64,000 nt of DNA from Hoylesella buccalis ATCC 35310 (lineage in GTDB: Bacteria; Bacteroidota; Bacteroidia; Bacteroidales; Bacteroidaceae). How positions within the stretch are numbered: the stretch's first letter is position 1; every line of letters starts with the position of its first letter. Both the position numbers and the translations under genes were made by a program. The DNA lies in assembly GCF_000177075.1 (NCBI RefSeq), contig NZ_ADEG01000031.1, positions 1 through 64,000 on the forward strand. The letters run 5' to 3'. The notes under the pieces are model-generated. The model saw only the letters and a list, made by a program, of their open reading frames with translations, had not been told where the DNA came from and did not search any database. Shown piece by piece: positions 41,447-50,903 of the stretch.

Positions 41447-43177
41447 CTATGCCCTGTAGGTTTGTGGCAGTCGTCTTACCTCGGGTTGTCGTTGCAAAAG
41501 GTTAGCATTGGCCACCTTCTTGTTTTCTTTCTTCCCATTTTTCTGTTGCTCCGGAGCCTTCGGGAACGCTGCATTGTTTCTGAATGTTTTCAGTGCTTCC
41601 CGAATGGATGCATCGTCCTGGTTGATGTATTGCAGCCAAGCTTGTTCGTTGAGCATGTTGTATATCACGCGACTGTTGATGTAGCGGTCGAGCAAGTTGT
41701 ACGACTTCTTGATCATCAGGTTGCGCCGTTTCAGTCCCTTCTTGTCGGCATAGGTGGCGAACTTGTCCACCAGATTCTGCTTCTTGAGATAGTCTTCCAT
41801 TTCCATCATCTCCTTGAAGTTGTTCAGTTTCAATCGGTTGTCGTCCGTATACGAGAAGGCAAACTGCAAAATCAGTCCGCTCATGCTGGCTTGCTTATAA
41901 TAAGAGGTGTAGGCTGTGGTATCTTCCGGCACGAAGAGGTCTGGCGTAATACCACCTCCACCATATACGCTACGTCCGTTGGCGGTATGGTATGCCGGTC
42001 CGGTATGTTTGATAGAGTCTTCCGAGAAGAACTCCCCATGCTGATAACGGCTTAGCAAATCTTGCGCATAGTCTTGTTCATCCCCCGGCACATAGGGCTT
42101 CTGGATGCAGCGTCCCGATGGGGTATAATAGCGTGCGATGGTCAGTCGGACCATGCTTCCGTCAGAAAATTCAATCTGTTTCTGCACCAGTCCCTTGCCA
42201 AACGAACGCCGTCCGATGATGGTGGCGCGGTCGTTGTCCTGCATGGCACCAGCAAAAATTTCACTGGCCGATGCCGATCCTTCGTTAATCAGTACCACCA
42301 ATGGCATCTGTTTGTAGCTGCCTCGCCCGTCTGACCTGAACTCCTGCCTGGGCGACTTGCGTCCTTCGGTGTAGACGATGAGCCTGTTCTTGGGTAAAAA
42401 CTCGTTGGCCATCTGTACGGCCGACTGCAAATAACCGCCCGTGTTGTCGCGAAGATCAATGATAAGGTTCTTGAATCCTTGCTCCCCCAGCTTCACCAGC
42501 GCCACTAACAGTTCAGCATAGGTGGTTTCACCGAAGCTCTTGATGCGGATATAGCCTGTGGTGTCGTCAATCATGTAGGTGGCCGACACGCTCTTCAGGG
42601 GTATGTCACCGCGGGTGACAACAAACGATTGTGTTTTTTTGTCGCCATATCTCACCACGCCAATCTTCACCTTCGTGTTCTTGGGACCCTTGAGTCGTTT
42701 CATCGCTTCCTGATTGGTCACCACTTTCCCCACGAAGGGTTTGTCGTCAACCGCCACGATTTTGTCGCCTGCCAGGATGCCTGCACGCTCGGCAGGACCG
42801 TTCTGAATGACGTTTTGTACATGGATGGTGTCCTCGCGGATGGTGAACTCGATGCCCACACCCGAGAACGATCCCTGCAATTCTTGGTTGGCTGCCTGCA
42901 CGTCTTTGGCACTGATGTAGACGCTGTGAGGGTCCAAACCCGTGAGAATCTTCGGCATGGCATCCTCCACCAGCGAGTCAAGGTTCACCTTGTCCACATA
43001 CTGGTCGTCGATAATGTGCAACAGGTTGTTGATTCGGTTGGTACCCGTATTGATGATGTTCAGTCGGTTTCCCGAGAAATGATTGGAGTAGAACGACCCC
43101 ACTCCGATGCCGATGATGCCACAAAGGGCCATCAGCAGAGGCACGAATCGATTCGACTTATTTGGTTTCATTGTCAT
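41447..43177 (-). CDS. S41-family C-terminal processing peptidase (CtpA/Prc-like)
   Basis: Periplasmic serine protease of 576 residues with an N-terminal membrane anchor (about 13-30, PLLMALCGIIGIGVGSFY). A PDZ domain (about 88-175, GVGIEFTIREDTIHVQNVIQ) precedes the catalytic S41 domain. The Ser is in NEGSASASEIFAGAMQD (about 300) and the Lys in GRRSFGKGLVQ (about 325), with RDNTGGYLQSAVQMANEFL before them. Substrates may be lipoproteins or transport components. The C-terminal extension (about 430-576) is not a named domain. Two ATGs (43177, 43171) are possible; the gene overlaps the preceding dCMP deaminase stop by 20 bp. Confidence 0.92.
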   Translation of the reverse strand: MTMKPNKSNRFVPLLMALCGIIGIGVGSFYSNHFSGNRLNIINTGTNRINNLLHIIDDQYVDKVNLDSLVEDAMPKILTGLDPHSVYISAKDVQAANQELQGSFSGVGIEFTIREDTIHVQNVIQNGPAERAGILAGDKIVAVDDKPFVGKVVTNQEAMKRLKGPKNTKVKIGVVRYGDKKTQSFVVTRGDIPLKSVSATYMIDDTTGYIRIKSFGETTYAELLVALVKLGEQGFKNLIIDLRDNTGGYLQSAVQMANEFLPKNRLIVYTEGRKSPRQEFRSDGRGSYKQMPLVVLINEGSASASEIFAGAMQDNDRATIIGRRSFGKGLVQKQIEFSDGSMVRLTIARYYTPSGRCIQKPYVPGDEQDYAQDLLSRYQHGEFFSEDSIKHTGPAYHTANGRSVYGGGGITPDLFVPEDTTAYTSYYKQASMSGLILQFAFSYTDDNRLKLNNFKEMMEMEDYLKKQNLVDKFATYADKKGLKRRNLMIKKSYNLLDRYINSRVIYNMLNEQAWLQYINQDDASIREALKTFRNNAAFPKAPEQQKNGKKENKKVANANLLQRQPEVRRLPQTYRA

Positions 43178-43598
43178 TGATGTTTAGATAGATCACTTCT
43201 ATGCCAGCTCTCTTCAGCAGGTTGATGCCGTCTTCCAGTCTGTATTTCTCGGCATACACCACCCGCTTGATGCCCGCTTGTATGATGAGTTTGGCGCATT
43301 CTATGCACGGTGAGGCCGTCACATAGAGCGTAGAGCCGTCGCTGTTGTTCGAACTTCGTGCCAGTTTGGTGATGGCATTAGCCTCCGCATGCAGCACGTA
43401 GGGATGGGTAACCCCATTCTCATCTTCGCACACATTATCAAATCCACTCGGCGTACCGTTGTATCCGTCGCTGATGATCATGTTGCCTTTCACCACCAAC
43501 GCACCCACCTGTCGGCGGTGGCAGTACGAGTTTTCGGCCCAGATGCGAGCCATGCGCAGGTAGCGTTGGTCCAGTTGATGCAGTTTGTCATTGCTCAT
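43158..43598 (-). CDS. dCMP deaminase family protein
   Basis: Zinc-dependent deaminase, 146 residues, that converts dCMP to dUMP in thymidylate supply. The metal site is HAEANAITKLARSSNN (residues about 73-88, His and Glu of the HAE motif) and PCIECAKLIIQAGIKRVV (about 101-118, the two Cys). An extra Cys/His cluster in the N-terminal part (YCHRRQVGALVVK) is usual for the ComEB/dCMP type. The start is set at 43598 (MSNDKLHQ); the upstream in-frame ATG would add 116 unrelated residues. Its end overlaps ctpA. Confidence 0.9.
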   Translation of the reverse strand: MSNDKLHQLDQRYLRMARIWAENSYCHRRQVGALVVKGNMIISDGYNGTPSGFDNVCEDENGVTHPYVLHAEANAITKLARSSNNSDGSTLYVTASPCIECAKLIIQAGIKRVVYAEKYRLEDGINLLKRAGIEVIYLNINDNETK

Positions 43599-43657
43599 GG
43601 CGATGTTGTTTTTGGGGGTTATCGTGGATGTCGGACTGATTAGGCCAATTTGGCTGA

Positions 43658-45760
43658 TTAGGATAATTGGGTTTCTCGCTGCTCTCGCTTGATGCCGTTG
43701 CGCTCCAACAGGGCGTCGATGGTGGGCTCTTGTCCACGAAAACGCTTGTACAGCGTCATGGGATGCTCCGTTCCACCCTTCGAAAGGATGCAGTCGCGGA
43801 ACCGCTGGGCGGTGGCTTGGTCGAAGATGCCGTTTCGCTTGAACACGCTGAAAGCGTCGGCATCCAGCACCTCGGCCCATTTGTAGCTGTAGTAGCCCGC
43901 CGCATAGCCGCCGGCCATGATGTGCGAGAACTGCACCGTCATGCACGTCTCGGGCAGCTGTTTGCCGAGGATGGCCTTCTCCCAGGCTTTCTTTTCAAAG
44001 GGGATGATGTCTTCGTCGAACGCTTCGCGCTGTGTGTAGTAGGCCATATCGAGCAGTCCGAAGCTCACCTGGCGCAGACATGCCATGCCTGCCATGAAGT
44101 TGCGGCTGCGCACGATGCGGTCGATTAGCTCGTCGGGAATCACCTCACCCGTTTTATAATGAAAGGCGAAGGTTTGCAAGAACTCGCGTTCAACGGCGAA
44201 ATTCTCCATGAACTGCGAGGGCAGCTCCACGAAATCCCACCACACATTGGTGCCCGAAAGGCTCTCGAACCGTGTGTTGGCGAACATGCCGTGCAGCGAA
44301 TGGCCGAACTCGTGCAGGAAAGTCTCCACCTCACCCAGTGTCAGCAGGGCCGGCTTGTCATCCGTAGGCTTGGTGAAGTTCATCACTAACGACGCATGGG
44401 GACGCACGTTGTTTCCCTTGCGGTCTATCCACTGCCCTTGAAACTCGGTCATCCAGGCACCGCCCTGCTTACCCTTGCGCGGGAAGAAGTCGGCATACAG
44501 CACGGCCAAATACGAGCCGTCGCTGTCCGAAACCTCGTAGGCTTTCACGTCGGGGTGATACACCGGGATATCTTTGTTCTCCTTGAAGGTGATGCCGTAC
44601 AGGCGGGTAGCCAGTCCGAAGACGCCCTTGATGACGTTCTCCAGTTTGAAGTAAGGGCGCAACATCTCTGCGTCGAGGTTGTATTTCTCCATCTGTAGTT
44701 GATGACTGTAATAGGCCGTGTCCCACGGCTCCATCACAAAGTCGGCTCCCTCCTGGCGCTTGGCAATCTCGCTGAGCGCCTCTTTCTCTTCCAGTGCTGT
44801 GGGCTTGTAGGCCGCTATCAGGTCGTTGAGCAGCTGGTATACATTCTCCACCTTGGATGCCATGCGGTGTTTCAGCACATAGTCGGCATACGTGTCGTAA
44901 CCCAAGAGTTGGGCTATCTCGCGGCGCAGGTTGATGAGGCGTTGGCAGATGGCCAGGTTGTTCTCATCATTTTGGTGCGTGCACACCGTGTTGCGTGCCA
45001 TGTACATTTGGCGGCGCAGGTCTCTTTGGGTAGCGTAGGTCATGAACGGCGAGTAGCTGGGCATGTCGAGCGTGAACACCCAGCCATCCAAATTCCGCTC
45101 TTTGGCCGTCAGGACGGCAGCCTCGCGTGCGGTTTCGGGCAGTCCGTCCAGTTGTTTCTCGTCGGTAATGTGCAGCGTGTATGCCTTGTTCTCTTTGAGC
45201 AGATTTTGTGAGAACTGCAACGACAGCACGCCAGCCTCTTCGGTTAGCTTGCGCAGGTGGTCCTTGCCTTCATCGTCGAGCAACGCACCGCTGCGCACGA
45301 AACCATCGTACGACTTCTCCAGCAGCATCTGCTCTTCGGGTGTCAGCTCGCGATGATGCTCGTAAACATGTTTCACGCGCTCGAACAACCGCTTGTTCAG
45401 CATCACGTCGTTCGCATGCTTGGTGAGGATGGGACTGAGCTTCTGCGCCAGCTCGTCCAACTTGTCATTGGTTTCGGCCGACAGCATGCACGAGAAAACG
45501 GTTGACACGCGGTCCAGCAAGTCATAATAATGCTCGCCTTTCGAGGTGTCAACGCGTGCGATGGTGTTCTCGAACGTAGGTTCCTCGGGGTCGTTGATGG
45601 TCTTTTCGATGATTTCATCGTCGCGGCGTATGCCTTCCATGAACGCCTCCTCATAGTGTTCGAAGCGAATGCGGTTGAACGGCACGGTGTGGTGGGGCGT
45701 GTCGTATTCATTAAAAAAAACGTTGTCGTTTTTTGCTTTCTCTATGCTGTTTTCATCCAT
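43658..45760 (-). CDS. M3-family zinc metallopeptidase (oligopeptidase A/dipeptidyl carboxypeptidase-like)
   Basis: A 700-residue cytoplasmic-type peptidase. The thermolysin-like zinc motif is in GEVETFLHEFGHSLHGMFAN (about residues 464-483, HEFGH), with the downstream Glu within an LPSQFMENFAVE stretch. The N-terminal half is all helical (EEQMLLEKSYDGFVRSGALL). The length and motif order fit the PepF/OpdA/Dcp class; which peptides it cuts cannot be told. No signal peptide is present. It is first in the leftward operon; the promoter is at 45789-45796. Confidence 0.92.
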   Translation of the reverse strand: MDENSIEKAKNDNVFFNEYDTPHHTVPFNRIRFEHYEEAFMEGIRRDDEIIEKTINDPEEPTFENTIARVDTSKGEHYYDLLDRVSTVFSCMLSAETNDKLDELAQKLSPILTKHANDVMLNKRLFERVKHVYEHHRELTPEEQMLLEKSYDGFVRSGALLDDEGKDHLRKLTEEAGVLSLQFSQNLLKENKAYTLHITDEKQLDGLPETAREAAVLTAKERNLDGWVFTLDMPSYSPFMTYATQRDLRRQMYMARNTVCTHQNDENNLAICQRLINLRREIAQLLGYDTYADYVLKHRMASKVENVYQLLNDLIAAYKPTALEEKEALSEIAKRQEGADFVMEPWDTAYYSHQLQMEKYNLDAEMLRPYFKLENVIKGVFGLATRLYGITFKENKDIPVYHPDVKAYEVSDSDGSYLAVLYADFFPRKGKQGGAWMTEFQGQWIDRKGNNVRPHASLVMNFTKPTDDKPALLTLGEVETFLHEFGHSLHGMFANTRFESLSGTNVWWDFVELPSQFMENFAVEREFLQTFAFHYKTGEVIPDELIDRIVRSRNFMAGMACLRQVSFGLLDMAYYTQREAFDEDIIPFEKKAWEKAILGKQLPETCMTVQFSHIMAGGYAAGYYSYKWAEVLDADAFSVFKRNGIFDQATAQRFRDCILSKGGTEHPMTLYKRFRGQEPTIDALLERNGIKREQRETQLS

Positions 45761-45788
45761 ACTCGTACAATCTTCTTGATGCGTGATG

Positions 45789-45796
45789 CAAAAGTA
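45789..45796 (-). promoter_or_regulatory. Promoter -7 box for the M3 operon
   Basis: Read leftward, TACTTTTG, 28 bp before the ATG. Confidence 0.65.
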
Positions 45797-45890
45797 CGAA
45801 AAATATCAGATACACCTTATTATTATAGGGACATTTAACGAATATTAGACACGCATCCATGGGTTGAGGCACCGCTATGGGGCGTTTTTC

Positions 45891-45978
45891 CAATCTCATT
45901 GAGATTGATGCCCAAACTCATTGAGATTGATGCCCAAACTCAATGAGATTGGAGGTCAAAGTCAATGAGATTGGCGTG
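45891..45978. repeat. Four-unit 22-bp palindromic array (array E, best preserved)
   Basis: Cores at 45891, 45913, 45935 and 45957 are CAATCTCATTGAGATTG (a perfect palindrome around its middle base), CAAACTCATTGAGATTG, CAAACTCAATGAGATTG and CAAAGTCAATGAGATTG, with spacers ATGCC, ATGCC, GAGGT and GCGTG. It is the clearest array of the family in the window. Over the five good arrays the core is CAAWSTCA-W-TGASWTTG. Confidence 0.92.
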
Positions 45979-46072
45979 TGTGCCGGGCCGGCTTCCGTTT
46001 TTGTCGTTATTCTATAGGTTTCTTACCAGCCATCCTTAGACTTTTTACGGATGCGCCATTGCTTGTCGAAGC

Positions 46073-48985
46073 TTATTTTTTCTTTCCGCTGATGTTCAGT
46101 TTGTACATCAGGTGCAGCATGACGTAATGGGGAATGGTGTTGAAGCGTGTCTCGGTCTTGCCTTGTCCATTGACCTCGTACGACACGTTCTTCAGTTGCT
46201 GGAAAAGGTCGTAGGCTTCGAGTTTTGCGCTTAACTTTCCCTTGCAGAACGACTGACTGAGGTAGGCGTTGCACACCCAATCATCGGTGTTGAACGACGG
46301 GTCGTCGTATCCTCTGCGGCTGAACATCTTCAGATCCATGCCCGTTTCCAGTCCGAAGCCGAAATGATAAGATCCCACGATGCCGTAGTTGAAATCGTAA
46401 GCGTTGATGGTGTGGAAGTTTTCCCGCTTGCTGTTGACGTTGCGCCAGCCCAAAGAGCCTACCAAACTGCAGGTGGCACCTTCTTTTTGGTAGTTCAGCG
46501 AGAGTTCGTTTCGCGTCCAGTGGTTGTTCACCTTGCTCAGTACGCTCTCGGTATGTCCCTCCACAGCCGTGAGGTCTACGTTGCGATTGTAGCTGTATTT
46601 CAATTTATTTTCCAGTGTGAAGTATTTAGCACTGTCCAACGGGCAGTTGTAATAGATGCCTGCCGTGCCATCCCAGTTGCCTTTCACATTCTGCGGTTTG
46701 TAGGTGTAAACGCCCGTTGTAGGGTTGAAGGTGAAGCCGTTGGCCACGGCGTTTTGTTCCACATTGAGCGTAAAATCCAAAGTTGGCCACTTGTATCGCC
46801 TGTTGTGTTGGTCAGCAAAGTGAATTATGGTAAAGTAGGTCGTGGTGTTTTTGAGGTTTGGGTTGCCCAACGAGATCGCCAAGGGGTTAGAGTCGTCGCG
46901 CCTGTCGATTTTCGAATACAGGTCAGGCATGTGGATTCTCATGTGGCCATAAGCCCAGATGCTGTATTGATTGTAGGTGGCGCCCATGTTCAGGTTATAT
47001 GATGTCTTCCATGTCTGTTGACTGATGTTGGTGTTGAGAGCCGTACTCCTGTAGTCCAGACGTTGTTTTTCGTGTTGAACGGGGATGTAGAGACCCATAT
47101 AGAATGAGTTCTTGCCACTTTCTTTACGGTAGGTGATGTTCAAAGACAATTCCTGTATCTGTGTCTTCAAATATCCTTGGTAACTGTTGTTGGTGTCCAA
47201 TGCTCGCCGAAGAGCATCGCGTGACGAGGGCAGGGTTCCCAATTCGTGTGCTTGCTGTTGCCACTCTTGCAGTCGGTCCAGTCTGTATTTTGAGTTGTTG
47301 GTGTATTTCATTTGTTGATTGAAAGAGAATTCTGGAAGGAAAGTCCAGCCACTTGGAAGTTGGTATCTATAGTTTACGGATGCGTAATACTCGTAGCTGT
47401 GCGAGGGCGTGTCATCGTATCTGTCGCGTTGATCTTTGGCTGTCGCACTCTGGAGATATTCTAATCGATATTGTTCGAATGCCGTTCGTTTGGTGTTGTT
47501 ATAGTTGAAAGAACCTTGGAAGAAGATGTTGTCTCCCGATTTCAATGGGTAGGAACCATATAGGCGATTGGATGTTTGGAACGAATAACCTTCTCCAAGA
47601 CTTTGATTTTGCTGTCTGTTGAGGGCTGCGTCTTGCACCCGACGGCTCCATGGCGTGGTGAACAAGGTATCAAGAACGGCTTGAGTGTCGCCCCAGGGTG
47701 CTGGGTCTTGTTTGAAAGAGCCTGCACGTAGGTTGCTCCAGTTGTCACTTTTGCGGTAAGTGAGGGCGTTCTCAACACGTAGCCAGAAGGGTTTACTCAT
47801 CTGAAATTGGTGTTGGAGCTGGGTCTCGAAGTCTTTCGATCTACTGTCTGACACGCTTCTTGAATAGCTGTTGTTGCCCGTGTTGAGGAACGATTCGGTG
47901 GCTGTTTGGCTCACATTGTGGCTGTTTTGCCAGGAAACACTGGTTGACACGTTGTCCGTGATGGTGTTTTTGTCGTTGCTGGTAGAAAGGTTCAGCCCCA
48001 CGGTCTTCTGCGTTATCTGTCCATTGGGCATCTTAGTTGGGTCCCAGTCGCCTTTCTCTCCGGGCTTGCGGTCTTCGTTCACGTTATTGAGGTTGGCGAA
48101 GACAGACATCTGTAGCCGTGGGTTGAAATACAGACCGAAGAGCTTCGTGGCGTATCGGCTGTTGGTACCTCCGGCTATGTCGGCGTTGGCGATGAAGTTT
48201 TTCTCATACTCTTTCTTCAGTTGGATGTCCATAACGTAGTCTTTCTTCTCAACGTCCACGCCCAAAGCCTTGCTCTTTTCGGTGCTTTTCTCAAACACCT
48301 GCAAGTCTTTCACGGTGTAGCTGGGCAGGTTTTCTATCAGTGTTTTGTTGTCTTTCTTGAAGAAATCTTTTCCGTTGAGCGTCAGATAATCTAATTTTCG
48401 GCCATTGATGAAAATCTCTCCGTGGCTGTTGAGTGTGGCTCCCGGCAGCTGCCTAATCAGTGCGTCGAGCATACTTCCCTGTGGAAGGTTAAAGGCTTCG
48501 GCGTTGAAGACCAAGGTGTCGCCTTTCATCACCATCTTGATTTTGGTGCTTTTCACCACCACTTCGTCCAGCGTATGCTCTTTGTCTTCCATGCGTTTGC
48601 GCTGGATGGGCATGTCATCCAAGGCAATGCTGCTCTGTCTACCTTTGAAAAGTAGTTCGTGGTTGATGTAGGTAGTTTGGTAATCGGGGTGCTCTATCTT
48701 GAAGATGTAGGTGTCTTCGCTCAACTTCTTTCGTAGGTAGAAGTAGGCATCGGGGTGTATGGCTTCTTTATTCCATGTGACGGTTCGGCAGGTGTCCACC
48801 ATCACGCTGTCGGAATTCATGATGGTAATCTTGGCATCAAGCACGCAGAGATGGGTGAACGAGTCGACCACACGACCGTAGATGTCAACGTTGCGTTCTT
48901 TCTTGTGGTGTGCTGTCTGTGGTAAGGCTTGTGTGCATAACAGCAACAAAGCCCAGCATAGGAGAGTTGATCTTTTCAGGTTCAT
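46073..48985 (-). CDS. TonB-dependent receptor-like outer-membrane protein
   Basis: A 970-residue protein with a signal peptide (about 1-24, LLLLCTQALPQT). A carboxypeptidase-like regulatory domain (about 33-115, VDIYGRVVDSFTHLCVLDAK) leads to a plug-like part (about 140-235: TLDEVVVKSTKIKM, DALIRQLPGATLNSHGEIFI, INGRKLDYLTLNGKDFF) and a large barrel (from about 240). It is of the OMP_b-brl_3 type found in many Bacteroidetes, where transport is not always proven. The last strand (HLMYKLNISGKKK) lacks the usual terminal aromatic residue. No partner lipoprotein is seen nearby; the ligand is unknown. Confidence 0.85.
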   Translation of the reverse strand: MNLKRSTLLCWALLLLCTQALPQTAHHKKERNVDIYGRVVDSFTHLCVLDAKITIMNSDSVMVDTCRTVTWNKEAIHPDAYFYLRKKLSEDTYIFKIEHPDYQTTYINHELLFKGRQSSIALDDMPIQRKRMEDKEHTLDEVVVKSTKIKMVMKGDTLVFNAEAFNLPQGSMLDALIRQLPGATLNSHGEIFINGRKLDYLTLNGKDFFKKDNKTLIENLPSYTVKDLQVFEKSTEKSKALGVDVEKKDYVMDIQLKKEYEKNFIANADIAGGTNSRYATKLFGLYFNPRLQMSVFANLNNVNEDRKPGEKGDWDPTKMPNGQITQKTVGLNLSTSNDKNTITDNVSTSVSWQNSHNVSQTATESFLNTGNNSYSRSVSDSRSKDFETQLQHQFQMSKPFWLRVENALTYRKSDNWSNLRAGSFKQDPAPWGDTQAVLDTLFTTPWSRRVQDAALNRQQNQSLGEGYSFQTSNRLYGSYPLKSGDNIFFQGSFNYNNTKRTAFEQYRLEYLQSATAKDQRDRYDDTPSHSYEYYASVNYRYQLPSGWTFLPEFSFNQQMKYTNNSKYRLDRLQEWQQQAHELGTLPSSRDALRRALDTNNSYQGYLKTQIQELSLNITYRKESGKNSFYMGLYIPVQHEKQRLDYRSTALNTNISQQTWKTSYNLNMGATYNQYSIWAYGHMRIHMPDLYSKIDRRDDSNPLAISLGNPNLKNTTTYFTIIHFADQHNRRYKWPTLDFTLNVEQNAVANGFTFNPTTGVYTYKPQNVKGNWDGTAGIYYNCPLDSAKYFTLENKLKYSYNRNVDLTAVEGHTESVLSKVNNHWTRNELSLNYQKEGATCSLVGSLGWRNVNSKRENFHTINAYDFNYGIVGSYHFGFGLETGMDLKMFSRRGYDDPSFNTDDWVCNAYLSQSFCKGKLSAKLEAYDLFQQLKNVSYEVNGQGKTETRFNTIPHYVMLHLMYKLNISGKKK

Positions 48986-49019
48986 ATATGATTGAATTAT
49001 ATTTTTGTTCGGTTGTCCG

Positions 49020-49679
49020 TTAGGTTAGTCGCTCCAGTGCCGGCACTGTGATGTGTCCTCTGGTGAGTTTTACCAGACCATCGGCCTGCATAGCGTTCAA
49101 AGCAATGGATATATCCAGGCGACTGGCGTTGAGTTCGGCGGCCAATCTCACCATCTTGATTTTGAAAACCTTTTCTCCTGCGGGTCGCAGTGAGCGGTCT
49201 TTGAAGAAGTGGATGATGCGTTGACGGAGGTCAGTAGGTTGAGGATGCCATGGCTGTCGCTGCATGCGTTGGCTTTGGGTGGAGATGATGTTCAGCAAAT
49301 TGAGGCGGAACACGATGAGTTGGTTGGTGAGTTGTACGACGTGGGCCTTGCTGATGGACATCGTGTTGCAAGGCGTTTTGGCCGTGTAGGTACGCATGAA
49401 ATGTTGGTTGAGGCCAAAGAGATGTTCTGGTTCGATGACCTGTGGCGCCCTCAGAGGTTCCGTCAGCGTGTAGCCATGGTCATCGGCGTGTGTCGTAACG
49501 CTCATCGTTCCATCCAGCAAGAAGGTCAACTGGTGGCATGGACTGTCCTCTCTCACCATCACATCCCCTGCCTGATGTTGCAGGAAAGCAAAAGGAATGC
49601 TTTCCGCCATGGCCCATAAATCTTGCTGACTGAGCCCTTGGAAGAGGGGAAGGGTGAGGAGTTTGTCGTAGGAGGTCAT
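49020..49679 (-). CDS. Crp/Fnr-family transcriptional regulator
   Basis: A 219-residue protein with a cyclic-nucleotide-binding-like N-terminal sensor domain (about residues 10-125: LTLPLFQGLSQQDLWAMAES, then LTFLLDGTMSVTT) and a C-terminal helix-turn-helix of the Crp type (about 150-210, MVRLAAELNASRLDISIALN). Conserved cysteine ligands for a Fe-S cluster are not seen, so it is not a classical Fnr. The ATG overlaps the TGA of the apbE gene, so the two are coupled. The signal is unknown. Confidence 0.88.
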   Translation of the reverse strand: MTSYDKLLTLPLFQGLSQQDLWAMAESIPFAFLQHQAGDVMVREDSPCHQLTFLLDGTMSVTTHADDHGYTLTEPLRAPQVIEPEHLFGLNQHFMRTYTAKTPCNTMSISKAHVVQLTNQLIVFRLNLLNIISTQSQRMQRQPWHPQPTDLRQRIIHFFKDRSLRPAGEKVFKIKMVRLAAELNASRLDISIALNAMQADGLVKLTRGHITVPALERLT

Positions 49680-50791
49680 TTGCTGATCTTGTTTTTCAGC
49701 GAGGGTGAGAACCAAACATCATAGCGTCCGTCGGCGTTGGTGTATATCAGATAGACCATCAGGTCAGGATCTCGTTGCAGTACTTCTTTTGTCTTATCCA
49801 GTCCTAACACCATGAATGCCGTGGCGTATGCGTCAGCTTTGGCACATGTGTTGGCCAGGACGGTGGCCGAGAGGATGTTGTGCTGTACGGGATAACCTGT
49901 CTTTGGGTCGATAGTATGTGCGTATTTCTTGCCGTTCTTGTAGTAGAATCGGCGGTAATTGCCGCTGGTCGCCATGGCCTTGTCGGTGACATTGAGCACC
50001 GTTTGCAGTTCGTTGTTCGTCTGAGTGGAGTCGTCTGTCGGCTTGGTGACGCCAATCTTCCACGGCAATCGCTTGTCGCTGTTGCCGCTGGTGATGACCT
50101 CACCCCCAATCTCCACCATGAAATTCTTCACGTCTTTCGACCGCAATAGTTGGGCAACAGCATCGCATCCGTAGCCTTTGGCAATGCCCGAGCAGTCGAG
50201 CATGATGCGTGAATCTTGCTTCTTTACGGTACTTCCCATGACAGATACTTTGTCATAACCTGTGAGAGCCAGCAAACTGTCTATGACTTGCTTGGTGGGT
50301 TGTATGCCAGACTTGAAGCCAAATCCCCATGCATTCACCAAAGGAGCCACGGTAATGTCGAAGGCTCCGTTGGTATCTTTCGACACTTGCTTGGCTAAGT
50401 CGAACACTTCGACGAACATTTGGTTGAGCTGAACGGGGATGTTGCGGTTGATTTTTGAGATGATTGACTGTTCTTCAAAGGTCGAGAAGGTCATGTCTAC
50501 CTTGTGTAGTTGCGCCAATATCTCTTTGTGCAGGTCTTTGTTCGACTGATAAGTAATATTGTATGTGGTACCGAAGACTTGTCCTGAGTTGTGTTGGTAC
50601 GGCATACTCTGCTGTTGACGGATGATGATGACCGACCCAACGATGAGGAAAAGGAGGAAAAACAGCTTGAGCAACTTCTTCCAACGCAATGGGTTGGAAG
50701 GGACAATCTTACGCTGTTCGTCAAGTGGAGCGTTGCTGCGATCCCGCTGCTCTTTGTTTATTTCGTGTGAATTGCTTTGCCTATCATTCAT
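49676..50791 (-). CDS. apbE: FAD:protein FMN transferase (ApbE)
   Basis: Attaches FMN covalently to Thr residues of target proteins such as NqrB and NqrC. The 371-residue chain has a 40-residue basic head, one membrane helix (about 40-58, LFFLLFLIVGSVIII) and the ApbE domain: SGQVFGTTYNITYQSNKDLH (about 69-88), FDITVAPLVNAWGFGFKS, DCSGIAKGYGCDAVAQLL and YAHTIDPKTGYPVQHNILSA (about 293-312). It is periplasmic-facing and anchored, matching its targets. nqrE and nqrF lie 12 kb away, and apbE overlaps the Crp-type gene by 4 bp. Confidence 0.92.
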   Translation of the reverse strand: MNDRQSNSHEINKEQRDRSNAPLDEQRKIVPSNPLRWKKLLKLFFLLFLIVGSVIIIRQQQSMPYQHNSGQVFGTTYNITYQSNKDLHKEILAQLHKVDMTFSTFEEQSIISKINRNIPVQLNQMFVEVFDLAKQVSKDTNGAFDITVAPLVNAWGFGFKSGIQPTKQVIDSLLALTGYDKVSVMGSTVKKQDSRIMLDCSGIAKGYGCDAVAQLLRSKDVKNFMVEIGGEVITSGNSDKRLPWKIGVTKPTDDSTQTNNELQTVLNVTDKAMATSGNYRRFYYKNGKKYAHTIDPKTGYPVQHNILSATVLANTCAKADAYATAFMVLGLDKTKEVLQRDPDLMVYLIYTNADGRYDVWFSPSLKNKISK

Positions 50792-50903
50792 ACTTATACT
50801 GTCATTAAGTTCAAACTAACTTGTCATTCTTTCGGCCAGTGCCGCTTATTCGCTCTTCATTGCCTTGGAAGATGATGGAAGAGGCATGCAGGTCATCCCT
50901 TGT

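Larger units (their letters stand above)
45761..46072. other. 312-bp intergenic region
   Basis: No gene seen. It carries the promoter of the M3 gene and the 22-bp array E. The part 46000-46070 next to the TonB-type receptor gene shows no clear terminator. Confidence 0.7.

Noticed and set aside
43599-43946. Upstream extension of the dCMP deaminase frame (116 residues)
   Set aside because: The extension has Arg/His-rich sequence without domain motifs and overlaps the 3' part of the M3 peptidase gene. The deaminase fold begins at MSNDKLHQ.
45891-45978. CRISPR-like array
   Set aside because: Units are 22 bp with only 5-bp spacers, four copies at each site, and no cas gene is in the window. The units are themselves palindromic with changing arms, unlike CRISPR repeats.
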